Of a stretch of 9,717 bases of DNA, positions 1-6,792 are shown in pieces. The notes below the pieces were generated by a model that did not search any database, was not told where the DNA came from, and worked only from the letters and a program-made list of their open reading frames with translations. The stretch comes from Acidobacteriota bacterium. Its GTDB lineage: Bacteria > Acidobacteriota > UBA6911. The stretch is from contig JAFNAH010000017.1 in NCBI GenBank assembly GCA_017860075.1, forward strand, positions 1 to 9,717, given 5' to 3'. The translations under genes and the position numbers were made by a program. Numbering within the stretch: the first letter of the stretch is position 1; each line of letters begins with the position of its first letter.

Positions 1-879
1 GGGTGGGGCGCGATCGCGGGCTATGGCCTCTGGTGGTTCGCTGCCCACTGCGCCCGGTATCCGTATCTCCCCGGGAAGGCGTACCACGCTCAAATGCCTT
101 TTCTTCTGAACATCCTGTACGACACAGGTCTCGGTCCGGTTACCCTCGATCCCACTTACTATGGCCCCCCGGCCACGCCTGTCTATCCCGGACCGTGGCT
201 TGGCGTGACGATCCTGACCGCGATAGGCGTGGTTGTTCTCGGCTCAACGTTCACGCTGGGCATACCGGCCGCTTCAGCCCGGGGAACGCCGTCGGCGATG
301 CGGCTCCTGGTTCTATTCTCGCTGCTGTCGGTTTTGGCCGTCACGGCGTTCGAGGTGATCTTCAGTCATCGTGAGGAAGGTGGGCTTTTCGACCGGCACG
401 TTTTGACCGCAGCATTGCCGGCCCTCCTGCTCGCAACCTCCCTTGGGCACGCCGGGGAGACCGGTGCCGTCGAGCAGTCAGGAGCCAAGCGGCAAGCCGC
501 CCGGCAGGGGGGCGACTCCACGATCGGATTCTCTGCCGCGCTGGCAGCAATCGCAATCCTTGCATGGTTCAGCGTTTCGGCGACCCACGACTACATGGCC
601 TGGAACCGGCTGCGGTGGGAGTTGGGCGGCGACCTGCTGAAACAGGGCGTGGACCCGCTGACAATCTCGGGGGGGTTCGAGTTCAACGCATGGCACAACT
701 ATGACGCCTTTCGCGCACGCGGTAACATTAGAAAGATCTATTACTGGTGGTACGATGATTTGGAGTACCTGATCACGATGGAGCCGCAGGAAAGGTACTG
801 CGTGCGCCGCAGGGTAGACTACTACTCATGGCTGCACAGGCGAAGTTTGCCCGTCTACCTGCTCCAGAGGATCAGCTGA
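1..879 (+). CDS. GT39/PMT-type membrane glycosyltransferase, C-terminal part (5' truncated by window)
   Basis: Frame 1 is open from the first base of the window to the TGA at 877-879, so at least 292 codons are visible and the true start lies upstream. The first methionine inside the window (94) is unlikely to be the start because the reading frame continues well before it with similar composition. The visible part holds about four hydrophobic segments (near residues 66-87, 102-121, 134-148 and 176-193 of the partial product), an FDRH stretch before one of them like the FDRY motif common late in GT39-type transferases, and a soluble tail rich in Tyr and Trp with GGFEFNAW and a YYSWL...VYLL ending typical of these proteins. 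Family knowledge: such enzymes use polyprenyl-phosphate-linked sugars at the membrane to glycosylate lipids or proteins. The acceptor cannot be told, and the catalytic N-terminal loop is outside the window. It is separated by 101 bp from the next gene on the same strand. Confidence 0.7.
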   Translation, partial: GWGAIAGYGLWWFAAHCARYPYLPGKAYHAQMPFLLNILYDTGLGPVTLDPTYYGPPATPVYPGPWLGVTILTAIGVVVLGSTFTLGIPAASARGTPSAMRLLVLFSLLSVLAVTAFEVIFSHREEGGLFDRHVLTAALPALLLATSLGHAGETGAVEQSGAKRQAARQGGDSTIGFSAALAAIAILAWFSVSATHDYMAWNRLRWELGGDLLKQGVDPLTISGGFEFNAWHNYDAFRARGNIRKIYYWWYDDLEYLITMEPQERYCVRRRVDYYSWLHRRSLPVYLLQRIS

Positions 880-928
880 GACGCCGGTCCTGACCCGGTT
901 GATGGAATCCGTGGCCGGTCAGCTGTTG

Positions 929-949
929 CCCGCTGCCGGCGGCTGCGGG
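929..949 (+). other. GC-rich hairpin in the gap before the transketolase gene
   Basis: A compact stem is visible: CCCGC (929-933) pairs with GCGGG (945-949), and after a T/T mismatch GCC (935-937) pairs with GGC (941-943) around a GGC loop. It lies 50 bp after the glycosyltransferase stop and about 19 bp before the ribosome binding site of the transketolase gene. There is no T-tract after it, so it is not a classical intrinsic terminator. It could slow polymerase, protect an mRNA end, or do nothing. A weaker outer pairing, TTGCC (926-930) with GGCAA (956-960), is an alternative fold. Confidence 0.3.
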
Positions 950-980
950 ACCGCAGGCAACTTGAAAGAGAGGTCAAATC

Positions 981-3347
981 ATGGCGTTTACCTTCGGCCC
1001 GAGGCGCGCGACGTATGTTGACATAACCGAGTCGCTCAAGGACCGGGAGCCGCCGTTGTCCGATGAAGAGATCGGTCATTACCAGGTCCTTGATACTTTC
1101 TACCGCAGCCTCTGCGCCCTGATGTACAACTACGTCCCGATGTCGGGTCACCCCGGCGGTTCGATTTCATCGGGCCGTTTTGTCTCCGCCGTGCTGTTCG
1201 ACTCGCTCGACTACGATTTCAGCCAGCCCGAACGCTGGGACGCCGACATCATCTCGTACGCCGCAGGGCATAAGGCGATGGGCCTCTACGCCATGTGGGC
1301 CCTTCGCGACGAGGCGGTCCGGCTCACCGCCCCCGAACTGCTTCCGGGTGATCCCAAGCTGCGCGTCAGGCTGGAGGATCTTCTGGGTTTCCGGCGAAAT
1401 CCCGCCACCACCACGCCGCTTTTCCTTCTCCTGAATGTCAAGGCTCTGGATGGTCACCCGACGCCGCTGACCCCGTTCGTCCGCCTTTCAACAGGAGCCT
1501 CGGGGGTCGGGATTTCCAGTTCCCTCGGCCTTGCGATTGCCGCTCGCGATTACTACGGCCCCAACGCTCCGGTCGTGCACATAGTGGAAGGCGAAGGCGG
1601 GCTCACGCCGGGCCGCGTGGCTGAGGCTCTGGCAGCCGCCGGTACGGCCTGCCTCGGCAATGTCATCCTGCACCTCGACTGGAATCAGGCTTCCATCGAT
1701 ACCAATCGTGTTTGCCGCGAGGACTCGCAACCCGGCGAGTACGTGCAGTGGAACCCGATGGAGCTGTTCCACCTGCACGACTGGAACGTAATCTACGTCC
1801 CGGACGGCCGGGACTTCCGGCAGATCGTCGCTGCGCAGCGGCAGGCGCGGCTGACCGCCACCGGTCAGCCGACGGCGGTTATCTATCGAACCGTGAAGGG
1901 GTGGCAGTACGGGATCGAGGGACGCGCTTCGCACGGTGCCGGCCACAAGCTCTGCTCCGCGGGTTTTTACCAGGCGCTTGCGGAGCTCACAGCGGGAACC
2001 GAACTATCGCTCCCCACATGCGAATCCGGAAACGCACGCTGCCAGATCGGGCCTGACGGTGCAGCGATCATGGAGGAATGCTTCTGGGAAGCCTTGGGGG
2101 TCCTGCGGCACCGGCTTGAATCCAGCAGGTCGTCCATGGCCTATTTCTGCTCCCGCCTGGTCGACGCCAGGCAGCGGCTCGAGACTCGTGGAAGACAGGC
2201 ACGTCCGGACGCACCGAGGATCGAGGCGGTCTACGAGCTCGCATCCGGAGGCGCCGCGTCGACGCCGAAGGAGCTTCTCCTGGTGCCCGGAACTGTCACG
2301 ACGCTGCGCGGGGAATTGGGGAAGGTGCTCAAGTATTACAGCAAGGCTTCGGGCGGCTCTATCTTTGCGGCTGCGGCCGACCTGCTCGGTTCCACGAACC
2401 TGAATGCAGTAGGAGAGGGTTTTCCGGCGGGTTACTGGAACGCATCGGGCAATGCCGGTTCGCGCCTGCTCTCCACCGGCGGTATATGCGAAGACGCGAT
2501 GACGGGAATACTCTCGGGCATTTCCACTTTCGGTCATCACATCGGCGTCGGGTCATCGTACGGGGCATTCCTGGCTCCCCTGGGTCACATCGCCGCCCGG
2601 CTCCACGCCATCGGCGCGCAGGCGCGACAGGAATTCGCAGGCGAACCCTATCGGCCCATCATCCTCGACTGCGCCCACACGGGACTCAAGACCGGCGAGG
2701 ACGGGCCGACGCACGCCGACCCGCAGCCCTTGCAGCTTCTTGAGGGCAATTTCCCCCGCGGCACCGCGATCACCCTGACGCCCTGGGACCCCTGCGAGCT
2801 CTGGCCCCTCTTCTCAGCCGCGCTGGCGAAGAGGCCGGCAATTATCGCGCCGTTCGTGACGCGCCCGAATGAAACCGTGCTTGACCGCGCCAGGCTTGGG
2901 CTGGCCCCGGTTCATGAGACTGTCAAGGGGGTCTACCTGCTGAAGAAGCCTGGCGGAAAGGGTGATGGGACGGTCGTGCTGCAGGAAAGTGCAGTGACGT
3001 ACGCATTTCTTCTCGGCGCCCTTCCGCTGCTCGAAAAAGACGGCATCGATCTCTGGGTTTACTATGTCTCGAGCACCGAACTGTTCGACTTCCTCCCTGC
3101 CGGGGAGCAGCGGGAGCTCTTCCCGCCGGAGCGGGCGGCTGAGGCGCTCGGAATCACGGGTTTCACTCTCCCCACCATGTACCGCTGGATCCGTTCGGAC
3201 CTGGGCCGCTCGATGACCCTCCACCCGTTCCGCAATGGTCATTTCCTCGGAAGTGGACAGGGTTCCATCGTCCTGCGTGAGGCGGGGCTGGACGGTCAGA
3301 GCCAGTACCGCACGATCAGGGAGTACCTGGAAGCCCGAAAGACCTGA
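981..3347 (+). CDS. Transketolase-like thiamine-diphosphate enzyme, large form (788 aa)
   Basis: GAGAGG (968-973) sits 7 bp before the ATG and supports this start. The protein is colinear with transketolase: SGHPGG (55-60), AGHK with His97, DGHP with His159, a thiamine-diphosphate motif at 204-235 ending in DWNQ, SHGAG with His318, ADLLGSTNL (466-474), GICEDAM with Glu504 as the predicted catalytic glutamate, and CAHTGLKTGEDGPTH (564-578). By my alignment to the E. coli enzyme, the sugar-phosphate contacts map to His57, His318, Arg443, Ser471, His566, Asp574 and Arg628. Transketolase moves two-carbon units between ketose and aldose phosphates in the cytosol (pentose phosphate or Calvin-type carbon rearrangement). 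Oddities: it is about 125 residues longer than the usual 660, with extra sequence mainly near 120-155, 330-430 and in the C-terminal part, and the metal motif reads GEG rather than GDG. The family is fairly sure; the exact substrate is not. Confidence 0.85.
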   Translation: MAFTFGPRRATYVDITESLKDREPPLSDEEIGHYQVLDTFYRSLCALMYNYVPMSGHPGGSISSGRFVSAVLFDSLDYDFSQPERWDADIISYAAGHKAMGLYAMWALRDEAVRLTAPELLPGDPKLRVRLEDLLGFRRNPATTTPLFLLLNVKALDGHPTPLTPFVRLSTGASGVGISSSLGLAIAARDYYGPNAPVVHIVEGEGGLTPGRVAEALAAAGTACLGNVILHLDWNQASIDTNRVCREDSQPGEYVQWNPMELFHLHDWNVIYVPDGRDFRQIVAAQRQARLTATGQPTAVIYRTVKGWQYGIEGRASHGAGHKLCSAGFYQALAELTAGTELSLPTCESGNARCQIGPDGAAIMEECFWEALGVLRHRLESSRSSMAYFCSRLVDARQRLETRGRQARPDAPRIEAVYELASGGAASTPKELLLVPGTVTTLRGELGKVLKYYSKASGGSIFAAAADLLGSTNLNAVGEGFPAGYWNASGNAGSRLLSTGGICEDAMTGILSGISTFGHHIGVGSSYGAFLAPLGHIAARLHAIGAQARQEFAGEPYRPIILDCAHTGLKTGEDGPTHADPQPLQLLEGNFPRGTAITLTPWDPCELWPLFSAALAKRPAIIAPFVTRPNETVLDRARLGLAPVHETVKGVYLLKKPGGKGDGTVVLQESAVTYAFLLGALPLLEKDGIDLWVYYVSSTELFDFLPAGEQRELFPPERAAEALGITGFTLPTMYRWIRSDLGRSMTLHPFRNGHFLGSGQGSIVLREAGLDGQSQYRTIREYLEARKT

Positions 3348-3379
3348 GGTGTCAGTCGGCCCGGGCAACTGTGTGAGAG

Positions 3380-3387
3380 CCTCGCAT
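3380..3387 (+). repeat. Outer short inverted repeat, left copy (CCTCGCAT)
   Basis: CCTCGCAT at 3380-3387 is exactly complementary to ATGCGAGG at 3629-3636, which directly follows the right hexamer array. Together with the two arrays this makes the gap between the convergent genes a composite inverted repeat of about 257 bp. On the left side 23 bp of unrelated sequence separates this box from the array; on the right side it abuts it. Confidence 0.5.
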
Positions 3388-3409
3388 GGGCATCCGAAAA
3401 CTCCCGGCC

Positions 3410-3463
3410 CACCTGGACCTCGACCTGGACTTGGACTTAGACCTGGAGTTAGACTTAGACCTG
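3410..3463 (+). repeat. Degenerate hexamer array GAC(C/T)TN, left arm
   Basis: Nine consecutive 6-bp units starting with CACCTG and then GACCTC, GACCTG, GACTTG, GACTTA, GACCTG, GAGTTA, GACTTA, GACCTG. Only the first unit and the GAGTTA unit break the GAC(C/T)TN rule. Variation is concentrated at the fourth and sixth bases, as if synonymous Asp-Leu codons were being preserved, but no gene with a plausible start or context contains the array. It begins 62 bp after the transketolase stop. Reading on the other strand gives an Arg/Ser/Lys-type dipeptide repeat, also without a credible gene. Confidence 0.8.
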
Positions 3464-3507
3464 CCTGTTTCCGATAGATCCTCGAGCGGATCATGAGTGT
3501 TGAAACC

Positions 3508-3535
3508 GCCGACGGACCTCAAGTTTCGGTCCGGC
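3508..3535. other. Small bulged hairpin between the two hexamer arrays
   Basis: GGACC (3514-3518) pairs with GGTCC (3528-3532) around a 9-base loop, and after a three-base bulge GCC (3508-3510) pairs with GGC (3533-3535). It sits in the spacer between the two oppositely oriented arrays and would lie near the tip of the large foldback if the arrays pair. No T-tract follows on either strand. Confidence 0.25.
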
Positions 3536-3581
3536 AACTGTAAATCAGCCGGAGTCCAGGTGGGATCCTGCAGTCCCCGTC

Positions 3582-3629
3582 CAGGTCTAAGTCGAGGTCG
3601 AAGTCTAAGTCCAGGTCCAAGTCCAGGTA
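3582..3629 (-). repeat. Degenerate hexamer array, right arm (inverted relative to left arm)
   Basis: Eight consecutive units, read on the plus strand as CAGGTC, TAAGTC, GAGGTC, GAAGTC, TAAGTC, CAGGTC, CAAGTC, CAGGTA. On the minus strand these read as GAC(C/T)TN, the same hexamer family as the left arm. The two arms can pair over 48 bp with about nine mismatches by hand count. The spacer between the arms is 118 bp. The array ends 33 bp before the stop codon of the convergent activator gene. Confidence 0.8.
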
Positions 3630-3634
3630 TGCGA

Positions 3635-3658
3635 GGGTCCAGTGCAGGGCTGGCACCC
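3635..3658 (-). terminator. Hairpin just downstream of the activator gene stop (possible terminator)
   Basis: GGGT then CCAG (3635-3642) pairs with CTGG and ACCC (3650-3658) with one bulged C and a 7-base loop. It starts 4 bp beyond the stop codon of the minus-strand activator gene, which is where a transcript end would be expected. There is no T-tract, so if it terminates transcription it would do so inefficiently or with a factor; the adjacent hexamer foldback may contribute. Confidence 0.35.
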
Positions 3659-3662
3659 GGCG

Positions 3663-5222
3663 TCAGATCTCGTTCTGGGCACCGGGCTCAGGGAAGCTCA
3701 TGCAATCTACGAAGGAATCCTCGAAAAGCGGATCCGCGGCAAGAGGGACGTGGCGGATTCGCCGGCGCAGGTCCGCAAAATCGTCGGTCAGGTCCGAATT
3801 GCACAGGACCATTTTCGCTCCCAGGAGCGCAGTGTTCCCGGAGGGCTCCACTATGTGGAACGGGAAGTCGAGTAGGCCAATGCGCCCGGCACTCGCCCGG
3901 TCCACATAGTTCCCGAACGCGCCTGCAAGGTACACGTGCCGGACATCTCCGCGTTCCGCCTGCCACCTCAGGAGCAGAAGGTGTGTTGCGGCCGCGATGG
4001 CTGCCTTGGCCAGCTGCAGTTCCCTGATGTCGCCCTGATACAAAGTCACGTCGGTTGCGAGATGCCACTGTTGGACGTGAGGGGCGAATCGACCGCTGGG
4101 TTGGATTACTCCCAGCTTCAGGCCGGCTGCCACAGCATCCACAACGCCGCTGCCGCATATCCCCCTGGCTGGTACGCCGCCCAGCACCCTGCAATGGAAG
4201 TTGCCGTCGGAGACCTCCACGGCTGAGATCGCGCCGGTCGTAGCCTGCATTCCCATTCGGATGCGCGCCCCTTCAAAGGCGGGCCCGGCAGCCGTCGAAG
4301 CACAGAGCATTCTCTCACGGTTGCCGAGGACGATCTCACCGTTGGTGCCCAGGTCGATCAGCGCCGCCAGTTCCATGCTTTCATGCATGCCCGATGCGAT
4401 GATTCCCGCCAGGATGTCGCTGCCCACGAAGCCTCCAAGGCAGGGCAGGAACCTCACCGGCGGGCGGCCCGGGATATTCCATCCGAGGGCCCCCGACTCC
4501 CTGATTTCGAGGCCGTCCCTTGCGGGCTCAAAGGGATAGTGCGCCAGGGGAGCGATGTCGATGCCACAGAAGAGATGATGCATCACGGTGTTGCCGACAA
4601 TCACGACGTCCCCGATTTCCCGGCCGCGGCCGGCCGCCTCCAGGAGCCCCAGGATCAGGTCGCCGATGCCGCTGCGAATGAGCTTCTCGAGCCTTGGCTG
4701 TCCGCCCGGCGAGAGGGCGTATTGGATGCGGCTCATTACGTCGCCACCGTAAGCCGCCTGAGGGTTGAGCCCGGTCCGGACGGCAAGGACGTCCCCGGTG
4801 GCGAGGTCCAGGAGCTGGGCTGCGAGCGTCGTGGTCCCCAAGTCGACGGCGATTCCCAGGCCTTCCCCCGGCCTGAACTCGAAGGAAGAATGATCCGCCA
4901 GTATCGCCGCTTCCCACTGCCGGATCTCCAGGGTGACATCTCCTGATGCGCGGCTGCGGCATGCAAGGCGCCACCCATCGGCCAGTTCGGCGGGGGACAA
5001 CACCTCTTCCTCCCCCGGCGTCCAGGGCGCATCACCGCTCAGGATCCTGACCCTGCAACCCTTGCAGCGCCCGTGCCCGCCGCAAGGGAATTCCACTCCG
5101 TACTCGAAAAGGATCTCCTGCAGCGGAGTACCGCGAGGCACATGGAGTGTTGTGCCCTGGGGATGGAGGCGGATGTGAACCAGATCGGACGCGGGCTTCT
5201 CCGGCATTCTTTCGACTCGCAT
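3663..5222 (-). CDS. RACE-type reductive activator of corrinoid proteins (2Fe-2S ferredoxin + ASKHA/DUF4445 domain)
   Basis: The 519-residue product starts with a plant-type ferredoxin domain (about 13-103) whose cysteines Cys47, Cys53, Cys56 and Cys88 give the C-x5-C-x2-C-x31-C pattern of a 2Fe-2S cluster. It continues with an actin-like ATPase domain: DLGTTT (127-132), GNTVMHH (210-216), DLGTNGE (290-296), GICGSG (354-359) and LAGAFGNY (432-439). Known role of the family: ATP-driven single-electron reduction of inactive Co(II) corrinoid proteins back to the methyl-accepting Co(I) state in the cytosol. It is the last gene of the minus-strand operon, 41 bp after the DUF1638 gene. The ASKHA motif begins only about 18 residues after the ferredoxin domain, so the linker and middle domain of longer members such as RACo seem absent. 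No good ribosome binding site precedes 5222; Met6 (5207) is an alternative start. Confidence 0.9.
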   Translation of the reverse strand: MRVERMPEKPASDLVHIRLHPQGTTLHVPRGTPLQEILFEYGVEFPCGGHGRCKGCRVRILSGDAPWTPGEEEVLSPAELADGWRLACRSRASGDVTLEIRQWEAAILADHSSFEFRPGEGLGIAVDLGTTTLAAQLLDLATGDVLAVRTGLNPQAAYGGDVMSRIQYALSPGGQPRLEKLIRSGIGDLILGLLEAAGRGREIGDVVIVGNTVMHHLFCGIDIAPLAHYPFEPARDGLEIRESGALGWNIPGRPPVRFLPCLGGFVGSDILAGIIASGMHESMELAALIDLGTNGEIVLGNRERMLCASTAAGPAFEGARIRMGMQATTGAISAVEVSDGNFHCRVLGGVPARGICGSGVVDAVAAGLKLGVIQPSGRFAPHVQQWHLATDVTLYQGDIRELQLAKAAIAAATHLLLLRWQAERGDVRHVYLAGAFGNYVDRASAGRIGLLDFPFHIVEPSGNTALLGAKMVLCNSDLTDDFADLRRRIRHVPLAADPLFEDSFVDCMSFPEPGAQNEI

Positions 5223-5263
5223 CAGTTCATGCGTTTACGGCGGCGGAAAGCATCGATCCGGCG

Positions 5264-6007
5264 TCACAGCTGGTCCAGGGTGATGATGTCGTCCTCGTAT
5301 GTCGGTGCTACGCGCGCACCGGGACGAACGATCAGGAATTCGCGCTCGTCCCAGCAGCCGTCCACAAAACGCTGGATCATCGACGGGTCGCCCTTCACTC
5401 TCTCGAAGTCCCACCCGCGTGATGCCGCTTCTTCACGCGTCTGCCGCTCAAACCGGTCGTCGGGTTCCACTCCCATCTCGATGAAGGTCAGCTGGCGATA
5501 GTTCCGGCCGAGGTCGCACATTTCATCCCAGAGATACCTCGCGTTGTCCTCGCCGTACTTTTCGACCAGTTCTTCGAAACTGCTGTCGAGTCCGATTCTG
5601 CGCTGGATCGACAGTTGACGTAATTCCCCGCGGCTGTCGCCGCGCTCGATCCAGCCGGTCGTCTTGAAGAAAACGCCCGGATGGCTATTGAAGTAATCGA
5701 AATATCTCTGGCGGCTGCCGAGGAAAAGCGTGATGCAGTCGTGAGCCCGGGGAATAACGATCGGCGTGGCCCGCGCGGTCAGGCCCACGATGCCGTTGTT
5801 GCACAGGCCATAGCCCAAAAGAACCGCTTCGTACTTGCCCTCCTCCACACGATCGACAACTTCCTGCAGGCGGGCGAGCATCGATGCGCAGCCGATATCG
5901 TGCAGCCCCTTGGGGAGGAACTCAATGTCGACGGTGTTGCGGGAACGCGAGACCGCAGCGCACAACTCGCGGTAGAAGATCTCGCAGCTGATAAGCTTCA
6001 GTTGCAT
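5264..6007 (-). CDS. DUF1638 domain protein, function unknown, in corrinoid operon
   Basis: The 247-residue soluble protein has the features I associate with DUF1638: an N-terminal SCEIFYREL segment (7-15), YGLCNNG (66-72), PRAHDCITLFLG (86-97) and TTGWIE (116-121). No signal peptide or membrane segment is seen. Cys8, His36, Cys40, Cys69, His89, Asp90 and Cys91 form a set of potential metal ligands. The biochemical function of the family is not established to my knowledge; members tend to lie beside corrinoid methyltransferase genes, which fits the neighbours here (corrinoid protein 77 bp upstream, corrinoid activator 41 bp downstream). The operon position suggests a role in methyl transfer or corrinoid handling; that is inference. 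The ATG at 6007 begins the conserved region. AAGGAG lies 19 bp before it, further than usual, so initiation may depend on translation of the preceding gene. Confidence 0.85.
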   Translation of the reverse strand: MQLKLISCEIFYRELCAAVSRSRNTVDIEFLPKGLHDIGCASMLARLQEVVDRVEEGKYEAVLLGYGLCNNGIVGLTARATPIVIPRAHDCITLFLGSRQRYFDYFNSHPGVFFKTTGWIERGDSRGELRQLSIQRRIGLDSSFEELVEKYGEDNARYLWDEMCDLGRNYRQLTFIEMGVEPDDRFERQTREEAASRGWDFERVKGDPSMIQRFVDGCWDEREFLIVRPGARVAPTYEDDIITLDQL

Positions 6008-6051
6008 GAGTAGCTTGGTCTCAGCTCTCCTTCACGGCGATCGCTTGCCCG

Positions 6052-6070
6052 GCCCCGGCCGGGCCGGGGC
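6052..6070. repeat. Perfect GC palindrome between corrinoid protein and DUF1638 genes
   Basis: GCCCCGGCC (6052-6060) and GGCCGGGGC (6062-6070) are exact inverted copies separated by one base. As RNA the innermost pairs would open to leave a loop, giving a very stable stem in the 77-bp gap within the minus-strand operon. It may act as an mRNA processing or stability barrier that makes the level of the first gene (the carrier protein) differ from the two downstream ones. No T-tract follows, so full termination is not expected. Confidence 0.5.
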
Positions 6071-6084
6071 GCGGGAGTTGCCGC

Positions 6085-6720
6085 TCATCCGCTTACCAGC
6101 TTGCGCGCGATGGCGACGGCGCCGTTGGCGTTGTCACTGTAGCCGTCGGCTCCGATCTGCTCGGCATATTGCTGGGTAACCGGCGCGCCACCGACCATAA
6201 CTTTCACCTGCTCGCGCACGCCGGCCTTCCTGAGTTCCTCGATCGTGCTCTTCATGAAGGGCATGGTCGTCGTCAACAGCGCAGAGAGAGCTACTATGTT
6301 GGGTTTTCTTTCCAGTATTTCAGTCACGATCTTGCCGGGCGCGACGTCGGTTCCCAGGTCGATTACTTCGAAACCGGCCCCTTCGAGCATCGATGCCACC
6401 AGGTTCTTGCCGATATCGTGCAAGTCGCCTTTGACGGTTCCGATAATCACCCGTCCCGCAGATGCCACACCCTGTTCGACCAGCAGCGGACGGATCAGTT
6501 CCAGCGCGCCCTTCATGGCTCGAGCCGAAAGCAGCAGTTCCGGCACGAAATACTCCTGGCATTCGAATCTTCTGCCGACTTCATCCATGGCCGGGATCAT
6601 ATGTTTTGAAACCAGTTCCGTAGGGCTCGCGTTCTCAGCCAGCGCCTCCCTGGTAACGGCGACCGCTTTCTTGGCATCTCCCCTCAGAATCGCATCATGC
6701 AGCTGCGTCAAATCAACCAT
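6085..6720 (-). CDS. Corrinoid (cobalamin)-binding methyl carrier protein, MtbC/MtaC/MtmC type
   Basis: The 211-residue protein has the classical two-domain layout: a helical cap domain (about 1-85, with the AMDEVGRRF and YFVPELLLSA segments) and a Rossmann-type B12 domain. The B12 signature is complete: D99-L-H101-D-I-G104 with His101 as the predicted lower cobalt ligand, then SALLTTTM (146-153) and GGAPV (177-181). Length matches known carriers (about 210). Known role: it accepts a methyl group on Co(I) from a substrate-specific methyltransferase and passes it to a second transferase. It is the first gene of the minus-strand operon; AGGGGAG lies 6 bp before the ATG and supports this start. 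The substrate cannot be assigned, because no MttB-, MtaB-, MtgB- or UroD-type partner is in the window. Confidence 0.93.
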   Translation of the reverse strand: MVDLTQLHDAILRGDAKKAVAVTREALAENASPTELVSKHMIPAMDEVGRRFECQEYFVPELLLSARAMKGALELIRPLLVEQGVASAGRVIIGTVKGDLHDIGKNLVASMLEGAGFEVIDLGTDVAPGKIVTEILERKPNIVALSALLTTTMPFMKSTIEELRKAGVREQVKVMVGGAPVTQQYAEQIGADGYSDNANGAVAIARKLVSG

Positions 6721-6792
6721 GACTCACTCCCCTCATATGGCGGAAATCACTCAATTCCAGGTTCGCACGACTCCCTCTACCGCTTATGCTCC

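Noticed and set aside
981..3347. Phosphoketolase (similar length of about 790 residues)
   Set aside because: The motif set (SGHPGG, GICEDAM, GEDGPTH with matching spacing) is that of transketolase; phosphoketolase signatures were not found.
2814..3494. Minus-strand open frame of 226 codons over the end of the transketolase gene and the left hexamer array
   Set aside because: It is mostly antisense to a well-supported gene and its start lies in repeat-derived sequence; no family features.
3380..3636. CRISPR array or tandem-repeat protein gene
   Set aside because: The unit is 6 bp with no spacers, and neither strand gives a framed gene with a start and ribosome binding site around the Asp-Leu or Ser/Lys repeats.
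3497..4027. Plus-strand open frame of 176 codons running through the right hexamer array into the activator gene
   Set aside because: Low-complexity Ser/Arg/Gly/Pro composition from the array and then antisense to the activator; no ribosome binding site or recognised domain.
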